Source: Syngnathus acus (taxonomy: Eukaryota > Chordata > Actinopteri > Syngnathiformes > Syngnathidae). Taken from it: DNA of 64,000 nucleotides. The position numbers and the translations under genes are program-made. This document shows positions 1 through 11,480 of the stretch, in pieces; position 1 is the first letter of the stretch, and every line of letters starts with the position of its first letter. The notes under the pieces were generated by a model. That model saw nothing but the letters and a program-made list of their open reading frames with translations. It had not been told where the DNA came from and did no database searches. The stretch is taken from positions 2,900,664-2,964,663 of the forward strand of contig NC_051088.1 of the NCBI RefSeq assembly GCF_901709675.1, written 5' to 3'.

Positions 1-120
1 AACTCGATAGCGAAGAAATATGTGAGACTCTCAACGGGATCACCAATATTTGAGTGATGTTCCAGTTATTTATTATCTTTCTGTGTGTTCACAATTGTCA
101 TGGTGATCTTTCTGGTGATT

Positions 121-893
121 TCTTAACTAGGCTGGATGTATTTTTTTTGTTGGCGTTGATTTCTCCGACTGCCCAGAAAGGCACCACCGCGATCAGTTAG
201 GTTAAAATGAAAAGAGAGGAAAGTGACGTGCGGACATGTGAAAAAGGCGGCTCTGTATGGGAGAGAAGTTGAAGAGGAATAAAACCACCCTTGGAAACCA
301 AAACTTGCCCCTCGTCGTGACTCGGAGCCGCAACAAATGTTTCGGATTTGTGTAGGGTACATTGTGACAGCAAACGAGTAGGTGATCGAGCAAGCGTCTG
401 ATACGAGAGCATTGTGTTCGTATGGAGCGTGTTTGAAGTGAACAGCAGAGACGAAAGGAACAAGGCAAAGTGTTGTGAAATAAAATATTACCTGTAATAC
501 GCATTTAGGTTTAGAACTGAACTCTCGCTCTTTAGTATATAGCTGACGTGTCTTGCGCATCCGTTCTGCGCATCTGTAATGGCGGCCTCCGTATGATATT
601 CAGTTTGCGATGGAGATTAAAAAACAAACAATATTTGACAATAACACACCATCAAGGATTGCACCATCGCATCAAACGATGTGTCGTCAATTATGAATTT
701 TACTGACTAAGTGTGTTGGGCAGGATGGCTGAATGCGATGCGCGATTGACAACAAACAAGAAGAAAGGTGATTTCAAGTTTTATTTCGAGGGAGATTTTC
801 TTCAAAAATTGTTGTACCCATGTATAATGCGCACCCCAGATTTTAGGACAATAAATTAGTTACATTTTGCGCATTATACATGGAAAAAGACGG
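121..893 (-). mobile_element. Partial TA-flanked MITE, ATAATGCGC end type
   Basis: The right end carries the palindromic words ATAATGCGC and GCGCATTATACATGG and finishes in ACGGTA, like the elements at 23582-24920 and 56091-57354. The body from about 121 to 600 matches the inner part of those copies. The left end is missing, and the first 120 bases do not match, so the copy is truncated or rearranged. Unlike its relatives it has a stretch at 640-790 with a short open frame from the ATG at 725. That frame has a lysine-rich start and runs into the right terminal repeat. It could be a remnant of a lost internal region, but I do not recognise it. Confidence 0.7.
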
Positions 894-1197
894 TAAATAG
901 TTTTTTGTATGGCACATATAAATGTTTAGTTGTGTTTTTAACTTAGTGTTACTTTTTAAAATTAATAGAAGGCTATAATGTTACTTGTAACTGCATTAGT
1001 AGGGAAGTTCTAGTCGAATGTATGTGAGCACGTGCGCTCGTCTGTCGCGTATCGCAGAATGGGAAACAAAAGCGTCTAGCTCACCGGGAAACAGTTTGTG
1101 CATGTGTAGGACTCTACCGATACTACTGCATTAAGGATTATTAAAACAATAAGTCTTATTTGATTGAGGGTGATTCGCCTGACATGTCACCCTAGGA

Positions 1198-1765
1198 CAG
1201 GGGTCACCAAACTACGGCCCGCGGGCCGGATACGGCCCACGGGACCGTTTAATCCGGCCCGCCAACCCTGAACAAATTGTATTATTAAACTTTTTTTTTT
1301 TGGTCATTTTGCCTGCAATGACTGCGTTTCCCCAGTAGATGGGGAAGCGCTCGCCTGCGCATTTACTACCGGAAGCCGTGTCAAAAAGCTCGGTGCACAC
1401 TCACAAGTGCGTGTACGTACTCAGTAGTACGGACATGGCGCACTCACGCTCTATTTGTATCAGTCCCGAATTTAGAGCGTGGGCTGTGACGACAGCATTC
1501 TTGTAATTCGCGCGCTGAGCTTTCAGATGCAGTTTTGCGCTAAAGCCACCCACAAACCTTCCCCTGGAATCCTTCCATTAAAATGAGTCGCCCAAGGAAA
1601 AGCAAGGTGGACACAGTGCCGAGCGTTTAAAAGAGAGTGGCCAATTTGGCTCGACGTACGCGACGTGACGTTCAGCCACATGAACGTCAACATCAAACCG
1701 TCACAGATCGAGGTAAACGGACCAACACCTCGGATCTCGCCTAAGAATTGCCACAACAAATTTTA
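1198..1765 (+). mobile_element. hAT-type element fragment (CAGGGGT end)
   Basis: It begins with CAGGGGTCACCAAACTACGG followed by GGCCCGCGGGCC-type words, a classic hAT terminal sequence. It is the inverse counterpart of the element at 54869-55740 and shares its interior. Near 1581 it keeps a short frame beginning MSRPRK, which resembles the start of GTF2IRD2/ZBED-like hAT transposases and stops after about 15 codons. No matching right end or duplicated 8-bp target is visible, so the copy is truncated. Confidence 0.7.
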
Positions 1766-3861
1766 CTCCAGACTATGACGCACTAGCAAACTTTAACAAA
1801 AAAGACAGCGGTGTCTACAAGCCTACTGGAACCTACAAAAGGATTATAAGGAAGGAACACAAGAACTTTAAGAGACTGCTCATATGTGTCAGAGAGATTC
1901 TGCTCTGACAACTGAGCTGAACTTTTATCTGTTAAGATTGTGCATGGCACTCGTGTAGGTGAGATGCAGACAACCAGAATCAAAGTGATTGAGTAAAGAC
2001 TTCTGGAAATAACATTTATGATAAAACCATCAAAAGTCCCAATTGTCTGGAAAATTTGAAAGGGAAAAATACAATATTTTCACAAACAAAACTATTAAAA
2101 TGACCTACAAGGTCACTGAGCACTGGAAAGTGCACTTCAGGTCTAATACAGCAGCTGATGGAACTGAACACGGTGTAAGTAAACTGGACTTAACAGGGAT
2201 ATGTGAAACAATGCACAGACTGAACTTAGTGTCAGTAACATTTGTACTTGTATAAAGTTGTAAATGTAGTTACGTTCTTGAGGCCGCACTGGTCTAGTTT
2301 GAAGTCCAGGCCATCCACAAGGCTGCTTTTGGAGCTGTGTCTTCATCACACATGCCAACTAAAGGATGCAGCTCATGCTGTTCCCTCGATAAATCCCAGG
2401 CTCACACAAAAGCTCTCTGTGGACGGCTGCTGAATAGATTAATACGATTTCCATAATTAGAAAGGCCTTCAACAATAGGATCCTTCAGCCTTTGTCTCAC
2501 GAACAACGTGATTGTCCGAGCTACGCGCGCCTGCTGGATGCTCGTCCGCCACAATGGCCGCACAGACAGTAAGGCGGTCAACAGAGGAACATCTGTCCCC
2601 CTTGGGACCATGGAACACTCACGCATGCAGTGGGAAGTTTAAATGTGCATATCCTATAGCTTTTTATCAGTCTCCTTGCAGCCGGCTGAGGTCATTGGTC
2701 AGCAGAAAGAGATGTGTGTTCAAATGTTTACTTACAGCCAATCGCTGGAGCGGCGTGTCTGCTCAGTGCGTAAAATTGTGCAATAATGATCTAATTCGCT
2801 GTTATTAAATGCAGCAATTTAGTCATAGTTCCTCTTCCATCACAAGACCCATTGACAGACGTTCACGGTTAGGGATTCATGCAAAGGTGTTTGCAGCAAC
2901 TGAAAGCTGCTGTTGTAACCCACAGTTTGTCCATACTAATAAAAAAAGCCTTTAAAAACACATTTATTTTTTGCACCCCTTTGAAACCTGTGTGCTTGGT
3001 CAATTTAATTAATGTGTCATGTATATTGACTATGTTCAAAACGAATTTAAAAACTATGTAATAACAGGAAAAGTGTGAGATGCAGATTTATTTTCAAGGC
3101 CCAGACTTTATCAAACAAGACACCTTCTGGACCTTCTCACCCTGTTTGTCCTCATTGTTTGCCTTTAATGATGTTTGAAATAAATGTTCAACATATTTTA
3201 AAACACTTTTTAGATTAATTTATTTATTAAATGCTGTTGCACATCATTGATTTAAATCAGAACTCCTCATGGAGCAGCCCCGATGAACTCTAATGACACA
3301 ATGTGCACATTGTCCTGATTTAGAGAACTGTAATCTTGTATTCTTCAGTGAATCCATCTACACTACAACGCCACCATGTAGTTTTGGGATTGCTAACACT
3401 CTCAATGCGGCTCCATGCAACATTGAGCATACAACAAATACGTGGATAACAAAGTTCAGTATACACTTGTAGAAAATAATTATTCTCCTTCTGAACACTT
3501 ACTGAGGTGCCTAAGGGCAGCTAGCTGTCCAGCACATTGGTCAGTGGGTAGAGGGGGAGTGGTGGGGATTTATTGTGAAAGAAGTCCATTCTGCAGCGGG
3601 AGTACACTGATGATAGAGTGGACAGCAGTTAGCCTGCCTCAATGAGTCCTCTAATGTTAGCTCCGGCCCGCTTAGAGAGGACGTAGCGCCTGCTGTCGAC
3701 TTTCCCCTCCCTTCCTCCCTCCTTCCTTCCATGCCTCACTCCTTGCTGCAGGTTTTATGAGCTCCCCTGGGCTCCCATCCATCTCTGTCACACACAGGCC
3801 CTATTATTGGAGCTGCTCAGAAACTGGTCAGGCTGCAGATGGGAAGGGCCTGCAGGACATA
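1766..3861. other. No confident gene; possible fignl2 5' non-coding exon
   Basis: This is mostly unique-looking AT-rich DNA with no ORF of recognisable ancestry. A GC- and CpG-rich patch at about 2510-2570 ends in a good donor (ACA|GTAAGG at 2568/2569). It could be a non-coding first exon for fignl2 downstream, but nothing in the sequence proves this. The ORFs around 2043-2433 and 2512-2808 look like chance reading frames. Confidence 0.3.
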
Positions 3862-4813
3862 CCGTAATTTTCGGACTAAAAGTCGCTCCGGAGTACAAGT
3901 CGCATCAGCCATAAAATGCCCAAAAAAGTGAAAAAAAACATATAAGTCGCTCCGGAGTATAAGTCGCATTTTGGGGGGCAATTTATTCGACAAAATCCAA
4001 CACCAAGAACTGACGTCAGCCTCGTCGTTATTCCACAGATCTAGTATATAACTAGATTGTAGCGTTAACAAAGTACAAGGAAAGACGTGGGTTTGGTAAA
4101 CGGCTCTTTATTTAACAAAACAAACTTCCAGGCGTGTGGCGGCGTGGACTTCCAGCCACGGAGGTGGAAGAGAGATCCATAGAATAGGACCGGGCCTGCG
4201 TAAAAGCCATGACCGAGCCCCATCCACCGTCCCCGGACAGCCACCTGGCCGAGCGCCGGCCCCCGACTTCCATCCACGGAGGTGAAAGAGAGCTCCGTAG
4301 AGTAGGACCGGGCGTGCGTAAAAGCCATGTCCGAGCCCCATCCACCGTCCCTGGACAGCCACCCGGCTGAGCGCCGGCCCCCGACTTCTATCCACGGAGG
4401 TGAAAGAGAGCTCCGTAGAGGAGGACAGGGCGTGCGTAAAAGCCATAATAGTTTTTCAAACCTTCTGTGTCACTCCAAATCCTTAAATCCTTCAAACTCT
4501 TCGTCCTCCGTGTCACTTAGAAACAAAGCCGCTAATGATGCCGGTAGTACGTGGGGCCCTTCGTCATCTTCGTCATCCCGTGATCAATCTTTGTCCTTTT
4601 TGTAAACAACCGCCGCGTCGCGCTGCTGACGTCACTTGAAATTCAAATTACAGTAATCCCTTGCTACATCGCGGTTCGTTTATCGCGGTTTCACGTTTGT
4701 TTTTTGTTTTTTTAATTTTTGAAAAAAAAACACATATAAGTCGCTCCTTATTATAAATCGCCCCCCCACCCAAACTATGAATAAAAACGCGATTTATAGT
4801 CCGAAAATTACGG
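3862..4813 (+). mobile_element. TA-flanked MITE, ATAAGTCGC end type, with 118-bp repeats
   Basis: The ends are inverted (CCGTAATTTTCGGACT on the left, ending CCGAAAATTACGG) and flanked by TA on both sides. Subterminal TATAAGTCGC and CTCCGGAGTA words repeat near both ends. The centre (about 4150-4445) holds roughly 2.5 units of a 118-bp minisatellite. The same family occurs at 36030-36617, 44773-47208 and 49834-51321. It has no transposase, so it is non-autonomous. The TA target suggests Tc1/mariner/pogo-type mobilisation, which is inferred. Confidence 0.85.
4150..4445. repeat. 118-bp GC-rich minisatellite inside the MITE
   Basis: The word TAAAAGCCAT recurs at 4201, 4319 and 4437, giving a unit of 118 bp. 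The overlapping minus-strand ORFs here arise because 118 is not a multiple of three, so each unit shifts the frame. The same unit occurs in the sister elements near 46266-46384 and 50710-50955. Confidence 0.85.
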
Positions 4814-5235
4814 TATATGCTTTCCACAACCCTGACAAAGAGCTGCAATTCAGACAACAAACATACACGGTCAATGGGGTGTCTCGGGCTTGATGTGTGT
4901 GAGAAGCGGCTCTGGTGAGTCTTGGCCATGCCAAGTGTCACTGCCGAAAGCTTAAGGGAAGTACTTGAACTATGTTGGCCATTGGGAATGTAAGGCAATG
5001 GATTTGAATATGAAGGACGTTATAATCCCAGAGCCATCTGGTCTGCTGGTCTCATCTGACTGAATAAATAACGTGCGTAATCTGAAAACACACAGACGTT
5101 TTGAAAAAGAGTAAAGGAGGAGGAGAACAAAGTTTAGCAGTGAGTGGAATCTCCGGCTGCAGATATCGAGATTTGATTTAGACGGCAATAAGAGACCTGG
5201 CTCCACATACGCAGACAGCCAGCTTTCGTTTATGT

Positions 5236-5238
<3 letters not shown>

Positions 5239-5286
<48 letters not shown>

Positions 5287-5378
5287 GTTCTCTCTCTCTG
5301 GTTCTCTATCTCTATTTCTCTCTCTCTCTCTCTTTCTATCTCTATATCCTTCTCTCTGTGTCTGCCTCTCTATCTCTG

Positions 5379-5424
<46 letters not shown>
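5239..5424. repeat. (CT)n microsatellite
   Basis: This is a long polypyrimidine tract, nearly pure CT from 5239 to about 5285 and again from 5391 to 5424, with interrupted CT/TATC between. It lies upstream of fignl2 in the presumed 5' intron or flank. Confidence 0.95.
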
Positions 5425-5426
<2 letters not shown>

Positions 5427-5855
5427 ACCTCTCCACCTCAGGCTGATTCATGACAGTTCAATAATGCCAAGTTATTTGTGGAATGTCAAGTTAGCACCCC
5501 AGCGAGAAGTAGCGCAAGACTTTTTGGACTTGTGATAACGCAAGTCGGCACACAGAATATGCAGTCAGATTGGTTATATAAAAACAAGATATAGCTATTT
5601 TTTGCAAGGCATGCAGGTGTGCGCTTGTGACCCCTTTTACACTGTGCCATGAGTTTAATTAGAAAAATCACACACTTGCTGTGGGATCATTGATTAAACA
5701 AATACTTTAAGGGCAATGTGCTTTTGCCAAAAGAACAGACAGTCCACCTTTCCAGCGTCCCATGAGAGATTGTGCTGATGTGCTGCACACTATGGTGCAC
5801 TACTAAATCCCCCCACCTTCCCCACCCCCATCTGCCTTTCTCACTCTCTCTACAG

Positions 5856-5921
5856 CAATGTCCACCTCCCTTCCCTCGGTCTCACCGGCTCAGGGGCCTG
5901 TGCAGCTCCGGTCTATGAAGG
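5856..5921 (+). CDS. fignl2: Candidate upstream coding exon of fignl2
   Basis: A strong polypyrimidine tract and acceptor (CTCTCTACAG, AG at 5854-5855) precede an ATG at 5858. The frame runs 21 codons plus one base to a donor GTAGGT at 5922. Splicing to the acceptor at 6997-6998 keeps the frame: the split codon becomes Gly, followed by Leu-Phe-Lys and then the Met at 7010. From memory of the family, human fidgetin (FIGN) has a comparable short N-terminal exon, and its product reads Gly-Leu-Lys-Met just before the same conserved block. Human FIGNL2, as I recall it, starts at the downstream Met. If used, this exon gives a 700-residue protein. No transcript evidence is available here. Confidence 0.5.
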
Positions 5922-6249
5922 GTAGGTGGGGCGGAGTGTATCGGTGGGTGGTAAAGAGGGGTGCAGGGCAGAGAGAGGAGGTATTCAGTGCCCTGAAAGA
6001 TAACAATAGTTCTTCTGGGAAATCTGTAGATGCTGGCACTATACATGAAAAAGCATAATTTGCACAGCACACATGCAGCCAGCAGATCAGCTTTTACCCA
6101 TGCCTCACCATACCCCCAACATTCTTTATTTTCTTTTCTCTCTGATGATAGTGATCAGAGTTTGCTAGTGATCAGAGTTTGCTAGTACAGCACGGCACAG
6201 TGGTGCTCCTTCAGGCTAAAACAAATCACTGCATCTATTTTATATAGAG

Positions 6250-6460
6250 CTTGTTCTCATTTGGGTTGTAGCTAACTTGGAGTCGTTTCAGGCTAACTTT
6301 GGATGAGTTCACCTTTGACTGTTTGCCAGTCAATCACAAGGCATATTTGAGATAACGAGCATTCACACTCACATCTATGAACAATTAAGAGTCGTCATAT
6401 AACACAATTTGCATGTTTTTGGAACGTGGGAGGGACCTGGAGTACTTAGAGAAAACCCTG
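6250..6460 (-). repeat. Diverged tRNA-type SINE relic (reverse)
   Basis: Within the intron between the two fignl2 exons, words such as TTTTTGGAACGTGGGAGG and GCCAGTCAATCACA match the reverse complement of the SINE copies at 13504-13873 and 33875-34240. The copy is old and lacks both ends. Confidence 0.6.
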
Positions 6461-7009
6461 TTTTCTAATTATTGTCATCTTTTGAACCAGTCTTTTTTCC
6501 CAACAAAGCTTTCAAGACATGCTGCCCCTTTATTATCCTGACAGGGTTTGTGAACATCTGCATCATTCCACTAAAAAGCACATACTGTAGTCATATTGAT
6601 TTACCACATTGACCTTAGAAGACTAGCAAAAAAATTGTGAATTTTTGGTATTGATTTTTTTGTTGTTGTTAGAATTTACATTTTGATGATTAATAAGATC
6701 CGTTGTGTTGGCGGGGTCATACTTAGTAGAACAAACAATGTGTCATTATTATAGCAGATAGTTTATGCATGTTCTCTTTCATTTAAGTAATTTCATTCTC
6801 GGGGTATCGAATCACTCGCAACTGCCCTGCTCTACTTGTCTGAGACCAGATTGCCTGTACATTTTCAATTTACTCCTCATGTTTCTCCTACGAAGGCAGC
6901 AAAGTGAGTTTGATTGGAATAGCCCCAATTATAATTTTCATAAAAAAGGAAAACGTTGTTGAACATGATGATAAGAATTACTTTCTGTTTTTTTTCAGGC
7001 TTATTCAAG

Positions 7010-9037
7010 ATGCACTGGAACCCAGAGCATGCCCAATCCCTCAGCCAGTGGCCTGAGCAACACCTGGATGTCTCTTCCACCACCTCCTCACCGGCACACA
7101 AGTCGGAATTCTATTCCAGCCGTGGCCACAGCTCCTACAACTACTCTTGGGCCAACGATGACATCTCCGCCCTCACAGCTTCCAATCTGTTGAAGCGCTA
7201 TGCTGAGAAATACACCGGCGGACTGGATTCAACGTTTGAGCGGACACCTCCTGTGGGCACCTACCCAGAGCAGAGTGCCTTTGGGGGTCTCAGTAGCCAG
7301 AAGACTGAACTGGAAGCCTGGCCGCTGACACAAACCTCTGATGGCTCCTACTCCCTTGTGCCCCCTGGAGGCCACGAGAGCCTGTCCACTTCCAAGGCTG
7401 TGGCCACGGGCGCAGGCCCTGCCAGGATTGGCAGTGTGTCAGTGGTGAACAGCAACCTCTCAGACTCCGGCTACAGTGGCGGTAGCTCCTGCAGCGGCTC
7501 CAATGACTACCCCTCCAACTACAACGGCACCTATCTCTCGTCTGCATACTGCCCCCAACCCAGTGCAGCACTTCCTCCTGCCTCCCTTCATACACTTCAA
7601 TCCACCCCCGCTGTGGTACCCAGTTATAGTCCGACCACACCTGTCTATAGCTACCCGCCCAGCACATATTCTCCCCAGAACAGCCTTGCCCCCAGCTATA
7701 GCCACCCCTCTGCAACATACTTACCCTCAGGTCTGCCTGCACCCACTCCTGTTCCTCCTAGGCCCTCGGTGGTAGGTAGCAACTACAGTTACCAGACCAC
7801 CAACATTGGCCCATCCGAGTCTGTTGGGCTGTTGAAAAGAAAAGCATTTCAGATGGCTGTAGAAGGGAATGAAGTTGGGGACAGCACTTTTTACAAGAAA
7901 TACAGCTACGATGCGCAGAAAGCTGGTGAAAACTCACCATACAGTGTGAGTGACAAAGCACATTGCCACGGAAACAGATTCAGCAGTTCAGTAAGCAATA
8001 CAGAGCCACAAAAGTTTAAACCTAGCAAACCCTCCTCGCAGCCCCTGCTATCTCCCCAGTATGGGCCAGCTGGTGAGTACAGTCCTCCTGCTGGAATGAC
8101 AGGAGATAACGCAGCAGGGGAGCAGGCCTTGACCCAACAACAGCAGCAACAGAAGCAGTGCTCTGAGGCCCACAAAGCTTCTTCATTGTGTTGTCCAACT
8201 GTTAAAACTCTGAAGAGTCCAGACCCCCAAGTGTTGGACCTGATTGACGAGGAGATTTTGGACTGCAGCCCAGCCCTAAACTGGGGCGAGTTGGCTGGCC
8301 TCACTCACGTAAAGGCTGCTTTGGAAGAGGACCTCCTGTGGCCTGTCCTGAGGCCCAGTCAAGTGATGCAGCCACCAAGAAGCATCCTACTGTTTGGCCC
8401 CCGTGGAGGGGGTAAATCCACCTTGACTCATTCTCTGGCTTCACAAATCGGAGCTTCCCTCTACCGACTGAGCGGCGCCTTGTTGGCTTTGAAAGGAAAG
8501 GCGGAGGTAGAACACATTCTGGGATCTGTGTTGGAGGTGGCGGGTGCACGGCAGCCATCAGTGGTGCTGCTTAGCCAAGTGGAAACCATGGAGGGAGAGG
8601 GCCTGAGACAGACACTGCGCACCTTCTTGGAGAACGCCCATATGAGCACGGGTTTGGTGATTGTCGTATGCACCACCGGAAGACCGGATCTACTGCAAGA
8701 CGCGTTTCATCGTAGCTTCACCAAACGCTACCATGTCGGCCTGCCAGATGCGTGTATGCGTCGGGAGGTGCTGTTGCAAGCTCTTTCGCCTCAGGGCTAC
8801 AGTCTGAGTCAGCGGGAGCTGAGCGCGATGTCGAAGCGTACTGAAGGCTATTCTGTGTGGGAGCTCCTGCAGCTCAGTCAGGAGGCGCTCTCCTCAGCAT
8901 CAGCCCCCACTGGGGCAAGACATGGCAAAGCCCCAACCTTCACAGACTTTGAGAATGCCTTCTGCAAGGTGCGCCCACACAACACCACAAAAGAGCCTGA
9001 TACTTGTATAGAATGGAGCAAAATATATAGCCACTAG
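7010..9037 (+). CDS. fignl2: Fidgetin-like protein 2 (AAA+ family), main exon
   Basis: This single large exon encodes 675 residues from the ATG at 7010. An acceptor (TTTTTCAG, exon from 6999) lies just upstream, so the in-frame codons before 6999 are intronic. The N-terminal block MHWNPEHAQ, then WPEQHLDVSSTT and DDISALTASNLLKRYAEKY, is the signature of fidgetin and FIGNL2. Starting directly with MHW matches FIGNL2 better than FIGN. Residues about 100-400 are Ser/Pro/Tyr-rich and look disordered, with a short poly-Gln. The C-terminal AAA+ domain covers about 430-640. Walker A is GPRGGGKS (463-470). Walker B reads SQVE (522-525) instead of DE. Sensor 1 has Gly557 where Asn is usual, and only one arginine (568) of the usual pair remains. 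The end, ENAFCKVRP to the terminus, matches the family tail. Family members act at microtubules as ATP-driven severing enzymes. The altered sites suggest weak or absent hydrolysis here, which is inferred. Confidence 0.95.
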   Translation: MHWNPEHAQSLSQWPEQHLDVSSTTSSPAHKSEFYSSRGHSSYNYSWANDDISALTASNLLKRYAEKYTGGLDSTFERTPPVGTYPEQSAFGGLSSQKTELEAWPLTQTSDGSYSLVPPGGHESLSTSKAVATGAGPARIGSVSVVNSNLSDSGYSGGSSCSGSNDYPSNYNGTYLSSAYCPQPSAALPPASLHTLQSTPAVVPSYSPTTPVYSYPPSTYSPQNSLAPSYSHPSATYLPSGLPAPTPVPPRPSVVGSNYSYQTTNIGPSESVGLLKRKAFQMAVEGNEVGDSTFYKKYSYDAQKAGENSPYSVSDKAHCHGNRFSSSVSNTEPQKFKPSKPSSQPLLSPQYGPAGEYSPPAGMTGDNAAGEQALTQQQQQQKQCSEAHKASSLCCPTVKTLKSPDPQVLDLIDEEILDCSPALNWGELAGLTHVKAALEEDLLWPVLRPSQVMQPPRSILLFGPRGGGKSTLTHSLASQIGASLYRLSGALLALKGKAEVEHILGSVLEVAGARQPSVVLLSQVETMEGEGLRQTLRTFLENAHMSTGLVIVVCTTGRPDLLQDAFHRSFTKRYHVGLPDACMRREVLLQALSPQGYSLSQRELSAMSKRTEGYSVWELLQLSQEALSSASAPTGARHGKAPTFTDFENAFCKVRPHNTTKEPDTCIEWSKIYSH

Positions 9038-10364
9038 TGAGTCAGCCAGTCACTGTACTATGACCCCACTATTTGAATGTTTGGTTCATATTTTTTGTTA
9101 TTGCAAATCATGCAGCCAAAAGAGCCAGCAAGTATGAGAAATCCCCCATGTAAGAGGAAGCTGAAAACACATTCATTTGACTGGCATTGGTTAGCTATGA
9201 AGATCCACAATATTTCCTTTTTACCCCAAAAGAAAAGAAATGTGAACTGACCTTGATGAGTAGTGTAGCTTCTAATGGAAAAATCAAATAATTACTTGGA
9301 AACTCAGATTCTGTTTCGCTCGGGTCCAGAACAAAATCAATGATTTGTTGCTAGGTGACGTGGTCCAAGGTAATGGATAATCAGGGTTTGGTAAATCCTT
9401 ACATTTGTCTGCTTCTCTCAGGATTCTCTTTATTGCCAGTCCATTTCCATGTACACGTCCAAACTCATGTTCTTTGCTTTCAACAACATTCTTTGACCAA
9501 AAACATGACAAGCCAAATGTTCTATCCTTCTAATCAAACCGAATGGCTGAAGTCCCAATGCTAGCTAGCTACTCGCCAAATACTCAAGTTACTTCATCCA
9601 ATGAGAAGTACTTCACATGTCTCATTCAATGACTTCACCTCAACACTCATGCTTAAATAAGATTAAAAAAAAATTGCTTTATTCCTCCTGACCTTCTGTC
9701 CTTAAATTTCATAGCCACCACAGTGAATGACAAGCACATTCCTCCTCAACTGCTGCGGTCTCACCTGCACACCACGTCTTTGTCTGTTTCTTTTCTGTCG
9801 TCTTGTTTGATATGCTCAGGAAGAATGTCTTTACCTCAGAAATAAGAAAGAAAGAATGTATGTAATCTTTGGGGTCTCAGTGGTGAAAAGCGAGGAGAAA
9901 GCTTCTTAAAAGACATTGTAGCTGGGCTTTTATCCTCAGGAGAGAAACTTGAATATGGTACAAGAGTCACATTGAATGTAATTCAGGTATTTCAAAGGAT
10001 ATTTGATGCCATAAATCCATTTATCGTTATATATATATAAAATATATATGATTGTTCTTTCTTTTAGACCACCACCCTTATTTTATTGTAGTTGATGTTG
10101 GGATAGTTGTTGTCTTTAAGAAATACTAATGTAGGATACAGAACTTCATTGTTGTTGCACAAACTGCTTTTTATTTAAGTTTACAATTGAAAAAATTACA
10201 TCATGTAGCTTAGCTTTCATAAAACTCCAAAGTATTTCCAGTGAGTGGATGTTGGACGTCAATCTAACATATGTAGATCATGCTATCACACTTCATTTCA
10301 TTTATGTTAGCATTCTGAGAAGCCAGGCATCCATTCATCTATACATTTTTAATAGGATTTGTCC

Positions 10365-10510
10365 TCATTAGGGTTGTGGGTGAGCCAGTTCTCTTTGACA
10401 ACAGAATCAGTTTACACCCTGGACGTTTCGCCAGTCAATCGCAGAGCACATAGTGACAGCCGCGCCCACTCATATTCACACCAATGGACAATTTAGACGT
10501 CTAAGATGAC
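10365..10510 (-). repeat. Old SINE relic (reverse)
   Basis: The words GTCCTCATTAGGGTTGTGGG, CGCCAGTCAATCGCAGAGCA and CACACCAATGGACAATTTAG match the reverse complement of the same SINE family as 13504-13873. A separate tail fragment (CCCGTGGGGACAAGCGGTAC) lies at 10698-10725. Confidence 0.65.
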
Positions 10511-11099
10511 TTTTGGTGAGAGAAGAGGAAAACAGAGTGCTTCAATGAATGGACATAAATACGGGTCACATCACTTAATCAATTATTGTTATCACTCATA
10601 ATCAGCAATCAATAATGGGCTGGACTAAAATCCCATGTAGACAAAATTTGTGGTACCCCTCTGTAAATGAGAATAAATTAATAATAATAATAATAATCGC
10701 CCACGACCCCGTGGGGACAAGCGGTACAGAACGTCTGAATTAAACATGTCATCACAGGGACCTCAAGCTGCTTGGAGATGGTCTCATAGACTTGACCTTT
10801 AACCTACTTGTCCATTTTCCCCAGTGTCCTAAAACGGGTTTTCAACTGGTTTTGTCTAAGAGACCACCATTATAACCTAGAAGCAACTCGCGGACCACTG
10901 CTTTGGCAGAATATCTCAGCTACATTTGACATAATTTGGATGGGCAAATGATTCACAAAATTAGCTGGAAAATAAATCAAGTCTAAATAATAAATCCATT
11001 TTATTTTTAAAAATGTTAAAATTATTTTCCATTTCAAATTTTACGGACCACCTGCAGTACCGCCACGGAACACTGGAGGGCCGCAGACCACCTGTTGAG

Positions 11100-11480
11100 A
11101 ATCCTTGTCCTAAAACATCGTTCTCATTCAAGATATTTTATTTATACAACGCATTTCACAATAGCTGGAGTTGTAACAAAACCCTTTCCATATCACAATG
11201 AGCCCGCCGTAAAGACAGTAAACTAAACAGTGGAACAGTAAATTAAACCACAAATTAAAATACTGTAGTAGAACAACAACAATAAAGTCAGTCAAAAGCC
11301 AAAGAATAAAAATGGGTCTTCAAACGAGTTTTAAAAATGGAGAGGGGGCTTGCCTAACCTTTAAGGGGAGGTCATTCTAGAGGGAAGGATCGGCAACAAA
11401 AAAGGCTCGATCCCCACTGAGACTCCACTTAGACCTCAGCACTTCCAGTAGCGTATGGTCTACGGACATGAAGCCTCCAT
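11100..11480. repeat. Diverged dispersed fish repeat (probable LINE 3' part)
   Basis: The segment with ATTTTATTTATACAACGC, then GGGGGCTTGCCTAACCTTTA and GGCTCGATCCCCACTGAGAC reads like a dispersed retroelement found widely in fish genomes. This is recognised by memory of the family, and no second copy in this window confirms it. Confidence 0.45.

Noticed and set aside
123-560. 145-residue minus-strand ORF and its equivalents at 24086-24352 and 56662-57007
   Set aside because: They lie in a non-autonomous MITE, change frame between copies and show no transposase or other domain.
4065-4605. Several overlapping ORFs rich in Arg, Gly and Pro
   Set aside because: They arise from the GC-rich 118-bp repeat, whose length shifts frame at each unit. 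The same frames appear in each MITE copy with no conserved start.
7290-8558. Long ORFs opposite the fignl2 exon
   Set aside because: They are shadows of a GC-rich coding exon on the other strand.
7010-9037. FIGN (fidgetin proper) as the identity
   Set aside because: FIGN keeps GPRGTGKT and a Trp-bearing pore loop. This protein has the degenerate AAA domain and MHW start typical of FIGNL2.
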